Positions 9,955 through 20,814 of a stretch of DNA of 64,000 nt are shown here, piece by piece; the stretch's first letter is position 1, and every line of letters begins with the position of its first letter. The DNA is from Desulfarculus sp. Its GTDB lineage: Bacteria; Desulfobacterota; Desulfarculia; Desulfarculales; Desulfarculaceae. The position numbers and the translations under genes are program-made. The stretch is from the NCBI GenBank assembly GCA_003605055.1, contig QZKP01000006.1:1-64000 (forward strand), written 5' to 3'. A model generated the notes under the pieces. That model saw nothing but the letters and a program-made list of their open reading frames with translations, made no database searches and was not told where the DNA came from.

Positions 9955-10827
9955 TTGGCCGGCGCGCCCGCCACCCTGGCGCTGCACCTGGGGGCCCTGG
10001 GCGACTTCGTGCTCTCCTGGCCGGCATTAGGGCTGTTGTCCGCCGGGCCGCCGTCTGCGGCGCTGCACCTGTGGGGCCGGCCGGAGTGGGCCCGCCTGGT
10101 TTTGCCGCCAGAGCGGGTGTACGACCGCGAGGCGGCCCGCTTCGCCGGCCTTTTCTGCGCACAACCCGACCCCGCCCTGGACCGCTGGCTGGCCGGCTTC
10201 GGCCGGGCGGTGGTGTTCGCCGCCGCGCCGCCGGCGGAGCTGCCGGCCCACCTGGAGCGGGTGGTGCCTCAGGTCTGGTGCCTGGACACCCGGCCGCCTG
10301 CGGGCCGTCGCGTGCACGCGTCCGATTGGCAGGTGGGCCAGTTGCGCCGGCGGGGTCTGGGCGGCCCGGCCCAGCCGCCGTTGGTCCGGCTGGACCTGGC
10401 GATTGAAAAAATAGGCGCGGTGCTGGCGCCGGGCAGCGGCGGCCGTCAAAAGCGTCTGTCGCCCGCGCTGGCCGCCACTCTGGCCCGACGCCTGCGGGCC
10501 GAGGGGCACGATCTGACCTTGCTGCTGGGCCCGGCCGAGGACCCCGCTTACGGCGCCGCGCTGCAAGAGGCCCTGCGCGGCGTGGCTTACACCCTTGTCC
10601 GCGAGCCTCCTATCACGGAGCTGGCCCGGCGGCTGGCCGGCGCGGTCCTGTACCTGGGGGCGGACAGCGGGGTGAGCCACCTGGCCGCGGCCCTGGGCGC
10701 GCCCAGCCTGGTGGTGTTCCAGGCCAGCGATCCCCGTGTGTGGGGCCCGCGCGGCCCCCGGGCGCGGGTGGTCATCTCCTGGGAGGCGGCCTACGTAAGC
10801 CTGGAGCCGCCCCAAACGCGGGTGTGA
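9955..10827 (+). CDS. Glycosyltransferase family 9 (heptosyltransferase-like)
   Basis: TTG start two bases after the upstream stop; LALHLGALGDFVLSWPAL and LYLGADSGVSHLAAALGAPSLVVFQASDPRVWGPRG. Confidence 0.8.
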   Translation: MAGAPATLALHLGALGDFVLSWPALGLLSAGPPSAALHLWGRPEWARLVLPPERVYDREAARFAGLFCAQPDPALDRWLAGFGRAVVFAAAPPAELPAHLERVVPQVWCLDTRPPAGRRVHASDWQVGQLRRRGLGGPAQPPLVRLDLAIEKIGAVLAPGSGGRQKRLSPALAATLARRLRAEGHDLTLLLGPAEDPAYGAALQEALRGVAYTLVREPPITELARRLAGAVLYLGADSGVSHLAAALGAPSLVVFQASDPRVWGPRGPRARVVISWEAAYVSLEPPQTRV

Positions 10828-10839
10828 TATTCTTTACTA

Positions 10840-11565
10840 ATGCGTCTGGCGGTGCTCAGCGACATACACGCCAACCTGGAGGCCTTCCAGGCGGTGCTGG
10901 CCGACCTGGAGCGGGCCGGCGCGGACAGGCTGGCCTTCCTGGGCGACGTGGTGGGCTACGGCCCGGACCCGGAGGAGTGCGTGCGCCTGGCCCGCGGCCT
11001 GGGCCTGGCCGGGGTCATGGGCAACCACGAGCTGGGCCTGGCCGAGGCCTCCAGCCTGGGCTGGTTCAACCCCATCGCCCGCCGTTCCCTGTTGCAGACC
11101 CGGGAGATGCTCAGCGCCGAGAGCCTGGACTACCTGATCGGGCTGCCGCTGTTCCTGGTGCAGGACGGGGTGCGCCTGGTGCACGGCGCGCCGCCGGATT
11201 CGGCCACCACCTACTACTTCGAGCTGGGCGACCAGGAAATCCGCGACCGTCTGGGGGACCTCCCAGAGGGCGTGTGCCTGGTGGGCCACACCCACGAGCT
11301 GCACCTGGCCCGCCTGTACACCGGAAAGGTGGAGCGCCTGCCCCTGGGTCAGGGCCTGCACCGGCTGGAGCCGGGCTGGCGCTACCTGATCAACGCGGGC
11401 GCGGTGGGCCAGCCCCGCGACGGCGACAACCGGGCCAAGTACGTGATCTACGACGAACCGGCGGCCACTCTGGAGGTGCGCTTGGTGGACTATGACATCC
11501 CCACCACCATGCGCAAGATACGTGAGCGCGGCCTGCCCGAATTCAACGCCACCCGCCTGCTCTAA
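10840..11565 (+). CDS. Metallophosphoesterase (YfcE/calcineurin-like)
   Basis: MRLAVLSDIHANLEAFQAVL, FLGDVVGYGPDP, VMGNHE, VGHTHELHLARL. Confidence 0.93.
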   Translation: MRLAVLSDIHANLEAFQAVLADLERAGADRLAFLGDVVGYGPDPEECVRLARGLGLAGVMGNHELGLAEASSLGWFNPIARRSLLQTREMLSAESLDYLIGLPLFLVQDGVRLVHGAPPDSATTYYFELGDQEIRDRLGDLPEGVCLVGHTHELHLARLYTGKVERLPLGQGLHRLEPGWRYLINAGAVGQPRDGDNRAKYVIYDEPAATLEVRLVDYDIPTTMRKIRERGLPEFNATRLL

Positions 11566-11575
11566 ACAAGACGCC

Positions 11576-12901
11576 TTGCGCAGTTTCGGCCAATACCGCG
11601 TGCTGGGGCTTCTGGGCCGGGGCGGCATGGCCTCGGTGTACCGGGTGCAGCGGGCGGGCCAGCCGGTGCGGGCCCTGAAGCTGCTGCGCCCCCGGCCCGA
11701 GCTGGCGGCCCTGCTGGGCGCGGAGGAGCTGCGCCGCCGCTTCCTGGCCGAGGCCCAGGCCCTGGCCGGCCTGCGCCACCCCCACCTGGTGCGGGTGCGC
11801 GAGGTGCAGCAAGACCCGCCCGTCTTCTACGTGATGGACTACTTCTGCCAGAGCCTGGACGGGCTCATAGGCCCCTGTCTGCGGCCCGAGGAGCCCACCC
11901 GGCCCCTGAGCCTGGACCTGGCCCTGGACTACGCGGCCCAGACCCTGAGCGGCCTCATGGCCCTGCACCAGGCGGGCATCGTGCACCGGGACCTCAAGCC
12001 GGCCAACCTGCTCCTAGGCGACGACGGCCGGGTGCAGATCGGCGACCTGGGGCTGTCGCGGCTGCGGGGCGAGGCCCGGCCCGCGCCGCCCAACCTGCTG
12101 GTGGGCTCGCCGGACTACGCCGCGCCCGAGCAGGTGGCCGACGCCGAGGCCGCGGACGGGCGGGCTGACCTCTATTCCCTGGGCGTGAGCCTGCACCGGA
12201 TGCTCTGCGGCCGCCTGCCCCAGCCAGGCATCCCGGCCTCGCAGTTGAACCCGGACCTGGGTCCGGCCTGGGATGAGTTTTTCGCCCGGGCCCTGGCGCA
12301 AAGGCCGGCCGGCCGCTTCGCCGAGGCCGGGGAGATGGCCGCGGCCCTGCAAGGGCTGGCCGCGGACTGGCATGAGCGCCGGCAGCGGGTCTGCGACCAG
12401 GCGCCGGTTCCGCCGGCCGGGCCTTTGGCCGCGCCTCTACCACGCAGCCAGCCGCGCCGGTTGCCCCTGGCCCAGGCGCAAGAGGCCCTGGGCCTGGACG
12501 GCCTCTGGCGGCCGCGGGCCTATTGGCCGCGCCAATTCCAAGCCCTGGGCGCGGGCACTGTGCGCGACCCGGACGCGGGGCTGCTCTGGCAGCAGGGCGG
12601 CTCGCCCCAGCCCCTGACCTGGGACCAGGCCCCGGCCTATGTGCGGGCCCTGAACCTGCGGGGCCTGGCCGGCCGCCGGGACTGGCGGCTGCCCACGGCA
12701 GAGGAGCTGCTCACCCTGCTGGGCCCGCCGGGCGCGCACGACTTCTGCGGCCACCAGGCCTTTGACCCCCTGCCGGATCGCCTGTGGTCCGCGGACCGGG
12801 CCACCTTCCGGGCGGCCTGGTACCTGAGCCTGACCGTGGGCTTCGTGGGGCGCATGGATTTTTCCTGCCACAACTCCGTGCGCGCGGTGTGCCGCGCCTG
12901 A
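11576..12901 (+). CDS. Serine/threonine protein kinase with C-terminal DUF1566-like domain
   Basis: GLLGRGGMASVYRVQRAGQPVRALKLLRP, GIVHRDLKPANLLLGDDGRVQIGDLGLSR, GSPDYAAPEQ; C-terminal GLLWQQ...WRLPTAEELLTLL...RLWSAD...SVRAVCRA. Start codon uncertain (TTG 11576 proposed). Confidence 0.85.
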   Translation: MRSFGQYRVLGLLGRGGMASVYRVQRAGQPVRALKLLRPRPELAALLGAEELRRRFLAEAQALAGLRHPHLVRVREVQQDPPVFYVMDYFCQSLDGLIGPCLRPEEPTRPLSLDLALDYAAQTLSGLMALHQAGIVHRDLKPANLLLGDDGRVQIGDLGLSRLRGEARPAPPNLLVGSPDYAAPEQVADAEAADGRADLYSLGVSLHRMLCGRLPQPGIPASQLNPDLGPAWDEFFARALAQRPAGRFAEAGEMAAALQGLAADWHERRQRVCDQAPVPPAGPLAAPLPRSQPRRLPLAQAQEALGLDGLWRPRAYWPRQFQALGAGTVRDPDAGLLWQQGGSPQPLTWDQAPAYVRALNLRGLAGRRDWRLPTAEELLTLLGPPGAHDFCGHQAFDPLPDRLWSADRATFRAAWYLSLTVGFVGRMDFSCHNSVRAVCRA

Positions 12902-13103
12902 GCCGGTTTCTGGTCCGCGGCCGGGGCTGGCGCGCCGGCTGGTCAGGTTGCATAATCTAAAAATAAGAAGTGCGTTTTTTACGCCGGGCCACCTGCTCGT
13001 AAGCAGGATTGGCGTCGCCCTTGAAACCACGTTCTTTGTAACGCTGGGCGTTGGCCGCCGGGTCTTTTATTAACGACCCTGGCTGCAAGCGGAAGGAGCC
13101 GCT

Positions 13104-13691
13104 ATGAAGCGCTGCATTGTCGCCCTGGCCCTGTTGGCCGCGCTGGCCGCCGCCCCGGCAGCGGCCGCGCCCCAGTGGAAGCTGGACCCGCCCCACTGCC
13201 AGGTGGTGTTCACCGTGCGTCACATCTTCGCGCCGGTGAGCGGCCGCTTCCGCCAGTTCAGCGGCGCGGTGTCCTTCGACCCTAAGGACCTGGCCCACAG
13301 CCGGGCCGAGTTGGTGATTCAGACCGCCAGCATAGACACCGACGTCAAGGCCCGCGACGAGCATTTGCGGAGCGAGGAGTTCTTTGACGTCAAGCGCTAT
13401 CCCCAGATGCGCTTCGTCAGCCAGCGCATGGTGCACAAGGGCGGCAACCAGTACGCGGCCATCGGCACCCTGACCATGCGGGACGTGAGCCGGCGGGTGG
13501 AGCTGCCCTTCACCCACCTGGGCACCCGGGTGCACCCCCAGGACCCCAAGCTGCTGGTGGCCGGCTTCGAGGCCAACTTCACCCTGGACCGGCTCCAGTA
13601 CCACGTGGGCAACGGCCGCTTCTTCAAGTCCGGCATGCTGGACAAGGACGTGCGGGTGAGCATCCACCTGGAGCTGCTGCGGCCCCGTTAG
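13104..13691 (+). CDS. YceI family periplasmic protein
   Basis: Signal peptide, then WKLDPPHCQVVFTVRHIFAPVSGRFRQFSGAVSFDP. Confidence 0.93.
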   Translation: MKRCIVALALLAALAAAPAAAAPQWKLDPPHCQVVFTVRHIFAPVSGRFRQFSGAVSFDPKDLAHSRAELVIQTASIDTDVKARDEHLRSEEFFDVKRYPQMRFVSQRMVHKGGNQYAAIGTLTMRDVSRRVELPFTHLGTRVHPQDPKLLVAGFEANFTLDRLQYHVGNGRFFKSGMLDKDVRVSIHLELLRPR

Positions 13692-13733
13692 GGGCGCGCA
13701 GGCAGCTAGCGGCCGGATCAGACCCGGCCTGGC

Positions 13734-13991
13734 TCAATCCCGGGGCAGCCTCAGGCGCAGCAGGGCCGGGTCCTGGGGGTCGCCCAACCCCTCCACGGCG
13801 TTGAAGGCGCGCCGCAGGTCCCTGTGTTGCAGCCACAGGTTCAGGCGGCGGGCATGATCTGTCGCGATGAAGTCCTGCACCAACTCGTCGGTCCGGCGCG
13901 CCAAAGGCGCCGCGCCCCAAGGCCCCTCCACCAGCTCGCCACGCGGGCCTTGGCAGCATCTGCCCCATGCCTTCTTGAGTGCCTGTCGCAT
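13734..13991 (-). CDS. Hypothetical protein (85 aa)
   Basis: ORF MRQALKKAWGRCCQGPRGELVEGPWGAAPL...; no recognised domain. Confidence 0.45.
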   Translation of the reverse strand: MRQALKKAWGRCCQGPRGELVEGPWGAAPLARRTDELVQDFIATDHARRLNLWLQHRDLRRAFNAVEGLGDPQDPALLRLRLPRD

Positions 13992-14025
13992 AGCGTGTAT
14001 CTACACCTTTCTGTTTAAAAAAAAA

Positions 14026-14469
14026 TTACTTGGCGCCCGCCGCCAGGGCCCGCAGGTCCTGCTGCATGGCGGCCCATTTCTCGTCGCCCAGCGTGCTGAT
14101 GACCTTCTGCTGGGCCTGCTCCCAATAGGGCACGGCCTGCTCAAAGGCCTGGGCCCCCTTCTGGGTCACCTTAACCCGCTGCTCCCGCCGGTCCTCGGCC
14201 GGCTCCAGGGTGATCAGCCCCTTTTGGGCCAGGAGCTTAAGGTTGCGGCTGAGGGTGGTGCGGTCCATGCCCAGGCCACGAGACATCTTGCTGATGCCCA
14301 GGTCTCCGGACATATGGTAGGCCGAGAGCACCGAGAACTGGGTGATGCGCAGGCCAGAGGGCTTCAGCGCCCGGTCAAAGGCCTGGCTCACCAGGCGGGA
14401 GGCCCGCCGCAGGCTGAAGCAGGCGCAGGTCCGGGCCATGAGCAGGCATTTTTGCTGGTCAATGACCAT
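14026..14469 (-). CDS. MarR family transcriptional regulator
   Basis: LRITQFSVLSAYHMSGDLGISKMSRGLGMDRTTLSRNLKLLAQKGLITLEPAEDRREQRVKVTQKG: winged helix and DxR wing. Confidence 0.92.
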   Translation of the reverse strand: MVIDQQKCLLMARTCACFSLRRASRLVSQAFDRALKPSGLRITQFSVLSAYHMSGDLGISKMSRGLGMDRTTLSRNLKLLAQKGLITLEPAEDRREQRVKVTQKGAQAFEQAVPYWEQAQQKVISTLGDEKWAAMQQDLRALAAGAK

Positions 14470-14516
14470 GAGCCTTCCTGGTCCGCAAGGGGCCGTCAGA
14501 TCGGCCCTGGATGATA

Positions 14517-14532
14517 TGAGTATATACACTCA
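14517..14532. promoter_or_regulatory. Candidate MarR operator
   Basis: Near-palindrome TGAGTATATACACTCA about 50 bp upstream of the marR start. Confidence 0.4.
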
Positions 14533-14568
14533 ATTTAGGGGCTGTCAAGAAAAAGAGGGTGGGGGCGC

Positions 14569-15282
14569 TCAGCAGAGCTTTTCCAGCTCCGCGATCTGGG
14601 CGGCCAAGGCCTGGGCCTGGCGCCTGAGCTCCTGCACCAGCTCCCGGGGGCGGCCGGCCGCGGCCTGACCCTCCGGCCGGGCCAGCAAGCCCTGCTCCAG
14701 GAGGGTGATGAAGTGCTCGCTGATGACCTGGGGGTCAAAGCCTTTAGCTCCGGGCCGGTACCACTTGTACACCCAGTTGCACATGCCGATGAGGGCGAAG
14801 GCCGTGAGCCGGGGGTCGCTGGGCCGGAAATGACCCTGCGCCATGCCCTGGGCCAGGATGCCCTCCACCACCTGGGTGTACTTGGCCTTTTCGCGGCGGA
14901 TCTGGCGGCGGTCGGCTTCGGGCAGTTGGTTCTCCTCGGCAAAGAACACGGCGAACATGGCCAGGTTGTCTATGATCACCTGCTGGATGTGGTGACGGAT
15001 GAAGCGGCGCAGCTTGGCGGGCGGGGCCAGGTCCAGCCGGCCGATCTCATAGGCGCTGGCAAAGAAAGCCTCCAGGGCCTGCAAGTAGATGTGGGAGAGC
15101 AGGTCCTCCTTGGAGGACACGTAGTGGTACAGGGCGGCCTTGCTCAGGCCCAGCTCGGCGGCCACGTCCTCCAGAGTGGCGGAGTGGTAGCCCTTCTGGT
15201 GAAAGACCCGGGTGGCCGCGTCTATCACCTGTTGCTTGCGCAGGCTCTTGTCCAGGGCCTTGAACTCGCTGGGCTGGCTCAT
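14569..15282 (-). CDS. TetR/AcrR family transcriptional regulator
   Basis: VIDAATRVFHQKGYHSATLEDVAAELGLSKAALYHYVSSKEDLLSHIYLQAL. Confidence 0.95.
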   Translation of the reverse strand: MSQPSEFKALDKSLRKQQVIDAATRVFHQKGYHSATLEDVAAELGLSKAALYHYVSSKEDLLSHIYLQALEAFFASAYEIGRLDLAPPAKLRRFIRHHIQQVIIDNLAMFAVFFAEENQLPEADRRQIRREKAKYTQVVEGILAQGMAQGHFRPSDPRLTAFALIGMCNWVYKWYRPGAKGFDPQVISEHFITLLEQGLLARPEGQAAAGRPRELVQELRRQAQALAAQIAELEKLC

Positions 15283-15388
15283 GTTCCCCCTGTCTTGGCG
15301 GCGATTGATTCCATTTCACGGTTACTTAACAGAACGGCCCTTGTCCAGCAAATATTTGGTTGACAGGCGGAGCTGGCTGGGTCAAATT

Positions 15389-15423
15389 ACTAACCAGTCG
15401 GTAACATCATCTGACTGGTTAGT
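15389..15423. promoter_or_regulatory. Candidate TetR operator
   Basis: Perfect 11-bp inverted repeat ACTAACCAGTC-N13-GACTGGTTAGT in the divergent intergenic region, immediately after a TTGACA(15360)-N16-TCAAAT(15382) promoter-like pair. Confidence 0.75.
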
Positions 15424-15473
15424 AACATAGTGCGGTCCGCCTGTCAAGGCGCGGCCCGCGGGAGGATCGGCCC

Positions 15474-17117
<1,644 letters not shown>

Positions 17118-17128
17118 GAGGGCGAGTC

Positions 17129-17515
17129 ATGCGCAAGATCAGGGTGGTGCTGGCCCGGCTGGGCCTGGACGCCCACTGGCGGGGCAGCATCGTGGTGGCC
17201 CGGGCCCTGCGCGACGCGGGCATGGAGGTGATCTACCTGGGCAACCAGATGCCCGAGGCCATCGCGGCCACGGCCATTGACGAGGACGCGGACGTGGTGG
17301 GCCTGAGCACCCTCTCGGGCAACCACCTGGAGCTGGCCCCGCGGGTCAAGGAGCTGCTGCGCCGGGCCGGCGCGGGCGATATCTGCGTGGTGGTGGGCGG
17401 CACCGTGCCGCCGGCCGACGCGGCCCGGCTCAAGGCCGCGGGCGTGGCCCAGGTGTTCGGGCCAGGGTCGTCGCTCAAGGACATCGTGGCGTTTGTCAGT
17501 CAGGCGGCGGCGTGA
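17129..17515 (+). CDS. Cobalamin-binding (small) subunit of an acyl-CoA mutase
   Basis: MRKIRVVLARLGLDAHWRGSIVVARAL with the DxHxxG B12 motif; VGLSTLSGNH; VVGGTVPPAD. Confidence 0.93.
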   Translation: MRKIRVVLARLGLDAHWRGSIVVARALRDAGMEVIYLGNQMPEAIAATAIDEDADVVGLSTLSGNHLELAPRVKELLRRAGAGDICVVVGGTVPPADAARLKAAGVAQVFGPGSSLKDIVAFVSQAAA

Positions 17516-17849
17516 GGGGGCGCAAGATAAGAGGCCGGCGTCAAAAATCAGCGGTTTTGAAAAATAAGTTAGGTCGCCCTTCTAAGCGGGCATTGCAGGT
17601 TGCGATTTATATAGAAGGCCAAAATATCGTGGCGACGGTTATCCCCCGCCGACCGCCGCCCCGAAAAACCAGCCCCGGTCCGCGCCAGTACAGGCGGTCG
17701 TTACTCTCCCAATCTAGAATGGCCGTCACCGCGAAGAGCGCCGCAGCAGGCAGGCGGGCCAGGCACCGGGGCCAGTCGCGGCGCGATGTGGCGATCCTCC
17801 CTTTCCCCCAAACCTTTGGGCGCAGTAAATCTTTGAAAAGCGCGGCTCG

Positions 17850-17885
17850 CCAAAAAACCGCCGGCCCCCAAAGCGGGGGCCGGCG
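17850..17885 (-). terminator. Intrinsic terminator downstream of hsp20
   Basis: 11-bp perfect stem CGCCGGCCCCC-AAAGC-GGGGGCCGGCG followed on the minus strand by GGTTTTTTGG. Confidence 0.75.
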
Positions 17886-17908
17886 TCTGTTCTAGGTCAA
17901 GCTAGCAC

Positions 17909-18358
17909 TTAGCCTTTCTTCACCTCGATCTCCTTGGGGACGGGCTTCTCACACTTGGGCAGGGTCACCCGCAGCACGCCGTCCTTGTGCACGGCCTCCA
18001 GCTTCTCGGAGTCCACCTCCTCGGGCAGGCGGAAGCTGCGATAGAAGCTGCCGTAGGTGCGCTCCTCCAGGTGGTAGCCCTCCTTGTCCTCAATGCGCTC
18101 GTTCTTTTTCTCGCCCGTAATCACCAGCACGTCGCCGTGCAGGCTCACCTCGATCTCCTCGGGCTTAAGGCCCGGAACCTCGGCGCTCAGCTCGTAGCCC
18201 TTATCGGTCTCCTTGAGGTCCACCGCGGGCACGAACTCCTTGCCCTCCCACACGGTGGGGAGTTCAACCTCACCGAACACGCGGGAGATTAGGTCGTCAA
18301 AGTCCCGATACACACGGCCCAGGGAGGTCTCTCTCGCAAATGGAATCAGGCCGTACAT
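17909..18358 (-). CDS. Hsp20/alpha-crystallin small heat shock protein
   Basis: VPAVDLKETDKGYELSAEVPGLKPEEIEVSLHGDVLVITGEKK...SFYRSFRLPEEVDSEKLEAVHKDGVLRVTLPK. Confidence 0.95.
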   Translation of the reverse strand: MYGLIPFARETSLGRVYRDFDDLISRVFGEVELPTVWEGKEFVPAVDLKETDKGYELSAEVPGLKPEEIEVSLHGDVLVITGEKKNERIEDKEGYHLEERTYGSFYRSFRLPEEVDSEKLEAVHKDGVLRVTLPKCEKPVPKEIEVKKG

Positions 18359-18422
18359 AGCACCCTCCTTTTTTCCCTGATAGTATCAGGCTCCATTTTT
18401 AAAATAAGATCGCCGGGGCTTA

Positions 18423-18443
18423 AGTCAAGGGCTGCCCTTGACC
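18423..18443. promoter_or_regulatory. Palindromic divergent hsp20/ftsH promoter core
   Basis: Perfect palindrome GTCAAGGGC-T-GCCCTTGAC (18424..18442) holding oppositely oriented TTGAC(T/C) -35-like boxes. Confidence 0.5.
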
Positions 18444-18549
18444 CAGTGGTGCGGCGATAGTAACCTTTAATCAGATATTTGGTAATGCATCCCATGAGGG
18501 CGGCTACTGGCCCCGGTGGCCGCTTCCCCGAGGGAGGGGGTGATATAGC

Positions 18550-20415
18550 GTGGAAAAACACCACAAATTTTCCATCTGGTACGTGCTGCTGGGCATCTGG
18601 GCCGTACTGATACTCAACAACATCATCGCCGGCCAGATCGGCCCCAAGCAGATTCCCTACAGCGAGTTCCTGAGCCAACTGCACGACGACAAGATCAAGG
18701 AGATCGCCATCGGCAAGGACACCATCACCGGCAAGATGGTGGGCAAGGACGGCGCCGAGGTGAACTTTACCACGGTGCGGGTCACCCCTGACCTGGCCAA
18801 GGATCTGGAGGGGCACAAGATCGAGTTCCGGGGCGAGGTGGAGTCCACCTTCCTGCGCAGCCTGTTCTCCTGGATGGTGCCCATCTTCCTGTTCATGGGC
18901 GTGTGGTACTTCATGATGAAGCGCATGGGGCCGGGCGCCGGGGTGATGAACTTCGGAGCCAACAAGGCCAAGATCTACGCCGAGGAGGAGATACCCACCC
19001 GCTTCGAGGACGTGGCCGGCGTGGACGAGGCCAAGGCGGAGTTGGAGGAGATAGTTCAGTTCCTCAAGACCCCGGAGCGCTTCACCCGCCTGGGCGGGCG
19101 CATGCCCAAGGGGGTGCTGCTGGTGGGGCCTCCGGGCACGGGCAAGACCCTGCTTTCGCGCGCGGTGGCCGGCGAGGCCGGGGTGCCTTTCTTTTCCATC
19201 TCCGGCTCGGAGTTCGTGGAGCTGTTCGTGGGCATGGGCGCGGCCCGGGTGCGCGACCTGTTCAAGCAAGCCAAGGAAAAGGCGCCCTGCATCGTGTTCA
19301 TTGACGAACTGGACGCCCTGGGCAAGGTGCGCGGGGTGGGCAACCTGGGCGGCCACGATGAGCGCGAGCAGACCCTGCAACAGCTTTTGGTGGAGATGGA
19401 CGGCTTCGACCCCCGGGTGGGGGTGATCATCATGGCCGCCACCAACCGGCCCGAGATACTGGACCCGGCCCTCTTACGGGCCGGCCGCTTCGACCGTCAG
19501 GTGCTCCTGGACAAGCCGGACCTCAACGGCCGTCTGGCCATCCTCAAGGTTCACGCCCGGCGCATCTCCCTGGCCGATGACGTGAACCTGAAGGTGCTGG
19601 CCCAGCGCACGCCGGGGCTATCGGGCGCGGACCTGGAGAACATCCTCAACGAGGGGGCGCTCCTGGCCGCGCGGGCCGACCGCAACGAGGTGACCATGGC
19701 CGACCTGGAGGAGGCGGTGGACCGCATCATGGGCGGCCTGGAGAAAAAGAACCGGGTCATCAACGAGCAGGAGAAGCAGCGGGTGGCCTTCCATGAGACC
19801 GGCCACGCCCTGGTGGCGGCCTTCACGCCCCTGACCGACAAGGTACACAAGATCAGCATCATCCCCCGGGGCATCGCGGCCCTGGGCTACACCGAGCAGC
19901 GCCCCACCGAGGACCGCTATTTGATGAGCCAGAGCGAGCTGGAGGGCCGGGTGGACGTGCTGTTGGGCGGCCGGGTGGCCGAGCGCCTGCACTTCGGCGA
20001 GGTCTCCACCGGCGCGGCCAACGACCTGCAGCGGGCCACGGACATGGTGCGGGCCATGCTCACCCAGTACGGCATGGGCCAGACCCTGGGGGCGGTGACC
20101 TACAACCGCCGCAACCAGCCGGTGTTCCTGCCCCAAGACTCCCTCTTGGCCCCGCCGGCCCAGGAGTATTCCGAGGCCACGGCCGCGGCCCTGGACAAGG
20201 AGCTGCGGCAGTATATGGATGGCCGCGAGAAGCGGGTGCAGGAGCTGCTCCAGGAACACACGGACCTGCTCCAGGCGGTGGCCGAGCGTCTGCTCAAGGA
20301 TGAGGTGCTCGCCGGCGCGGATTTCATGGCCATGGTGAACAAGGACAGCGCCGGAGCCCAGAAGGCCGCGGCCGCCGGACACCACCGCACCAGCCACAAG
20401 AAGAAGGAAGAATAG
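18550..20415 (+). CDS. ftsH: ATP-dependent zinc metalloprotease FtsH
   Basis: [60 protein letters not shown] zinc site; GTG start. Confidence 0.97.
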   Translation: MEKHHKFSIWYVLLGIWAVLILNNIIAGQIGPKQIPYSEFLSQLHDDKIKEIAIGKDTITGKMVGKDGAEVNFTTVRVTPDLAKDLEGHKIEFRGEVESTFLRSLFSWMVPIFLFMGVWYFMMKRMGPGAGVMNFGANKAKIYAEEEIPTRFEDVAGVDEAKAELEEIVQFLKTPERFTRLGGRMPKGVLLVGPPGTGKTLLSRAVAGEAGVPFFSISGSEFVELFVGMGAARVRDLFKQAKEKAPCIVFIDELDALGKVRGVGNLGGHDEREQTLQQLLVEMDGFDPRVGVIIMAATNRPEILDPALLRAGRFDRQVLLDKPDLNGRLAILKVHARRISLADDVNLKVLAQRTPGLSGADLENILNEGALLAARADRNEVTMADLEEAVDRIMGGLEKKNRVINEQEKQRVAFHETGHALVAAFTPLTDKVHKISIIPRGIAALGYTEQRPTEDRYLMSQSELEGRVDVLLGGRVAERLHFGEVSTGAANDLQRATDMVRAMLTQYGMGQTLGAVTYNRRNQPVFLPQDSLLAPPAQEYSEATAAALDKELRQYMDGREKRVQELLQEHTDLLQAVAERLLKDEVLAGADFMAMVNKDSAGAQKAAAAGHHRTSHKKKEE

Positions 20416-20460
20416 GGAGCAGGGAAGGGGGCTGGCTGCTCGGGCCTCGTCGTTAGGCTT

Positions 20461-20814
20461 CTACTGATTATTTGGAGAAGCCCCACGCAGAATCTCACGA
20501 CAGGCGGCTTCTAAGGGCGCAAGCTTGTTCTGCACTACGTCCCAGAGCACAGGAAGGCTGACGCCGAAGTACTCATGGATGAGTATGTTTCACAGACCTA
20601 TGATCTTACGCCACTCGATCTGAGGCGCTGCCGCGCGAAGGGGCTCTGGCAAACGCCCGGCGGCCTCACCAATGACCCCCAGATTGCGCACCACGGCGTC
20701 TTGCGTTTTTTTGTCTCGCTGGAATGTCTCGTAAACCAGGCCCGCAGTGTAATCGCGGATACGTCCCGCGGCCTCCAGAATGTCGTCCAGGTGCAGCCGG
20801 GCATCCCTAGGCAT
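20461..20814 (-). pseudogene. HepT-like (DUF86) toxin interrupted by an in-frame TGA
   Basis: Frame reads MPRDARLHLDDILEAAGRIRDYTAGLVYETFQRDKKTQDAVVRNLGVIGEAAGRLPEPLRAAAPQIEWRKIIGL*NILIHEYFGVSLPVLWDVVQNKLAPLEAACREILRGASPNNQ*; TGA at 20592..20590. Confidence 0.9.

Noticed and set aside
17512-17895. 127-aa ORF after the B12-binding subunit
   Set aside because: Basic, low-complexity, no domain, overlaps the terminator of hsp20; treated as noncoding.
18550-20415. HETGH instead of HEAGH in FtsH as an inactivating change
   Set aside because: The HExxH zinc motif is retained, so it is conservative.
20590-20592. TGA in hepT read as selenocysteine
   Set aside because: Position is a conserved catalytic Arg, one mutation from CGA, and no SECIS-like hairpin was recognised right after it; a nonsense mutation is simpler.
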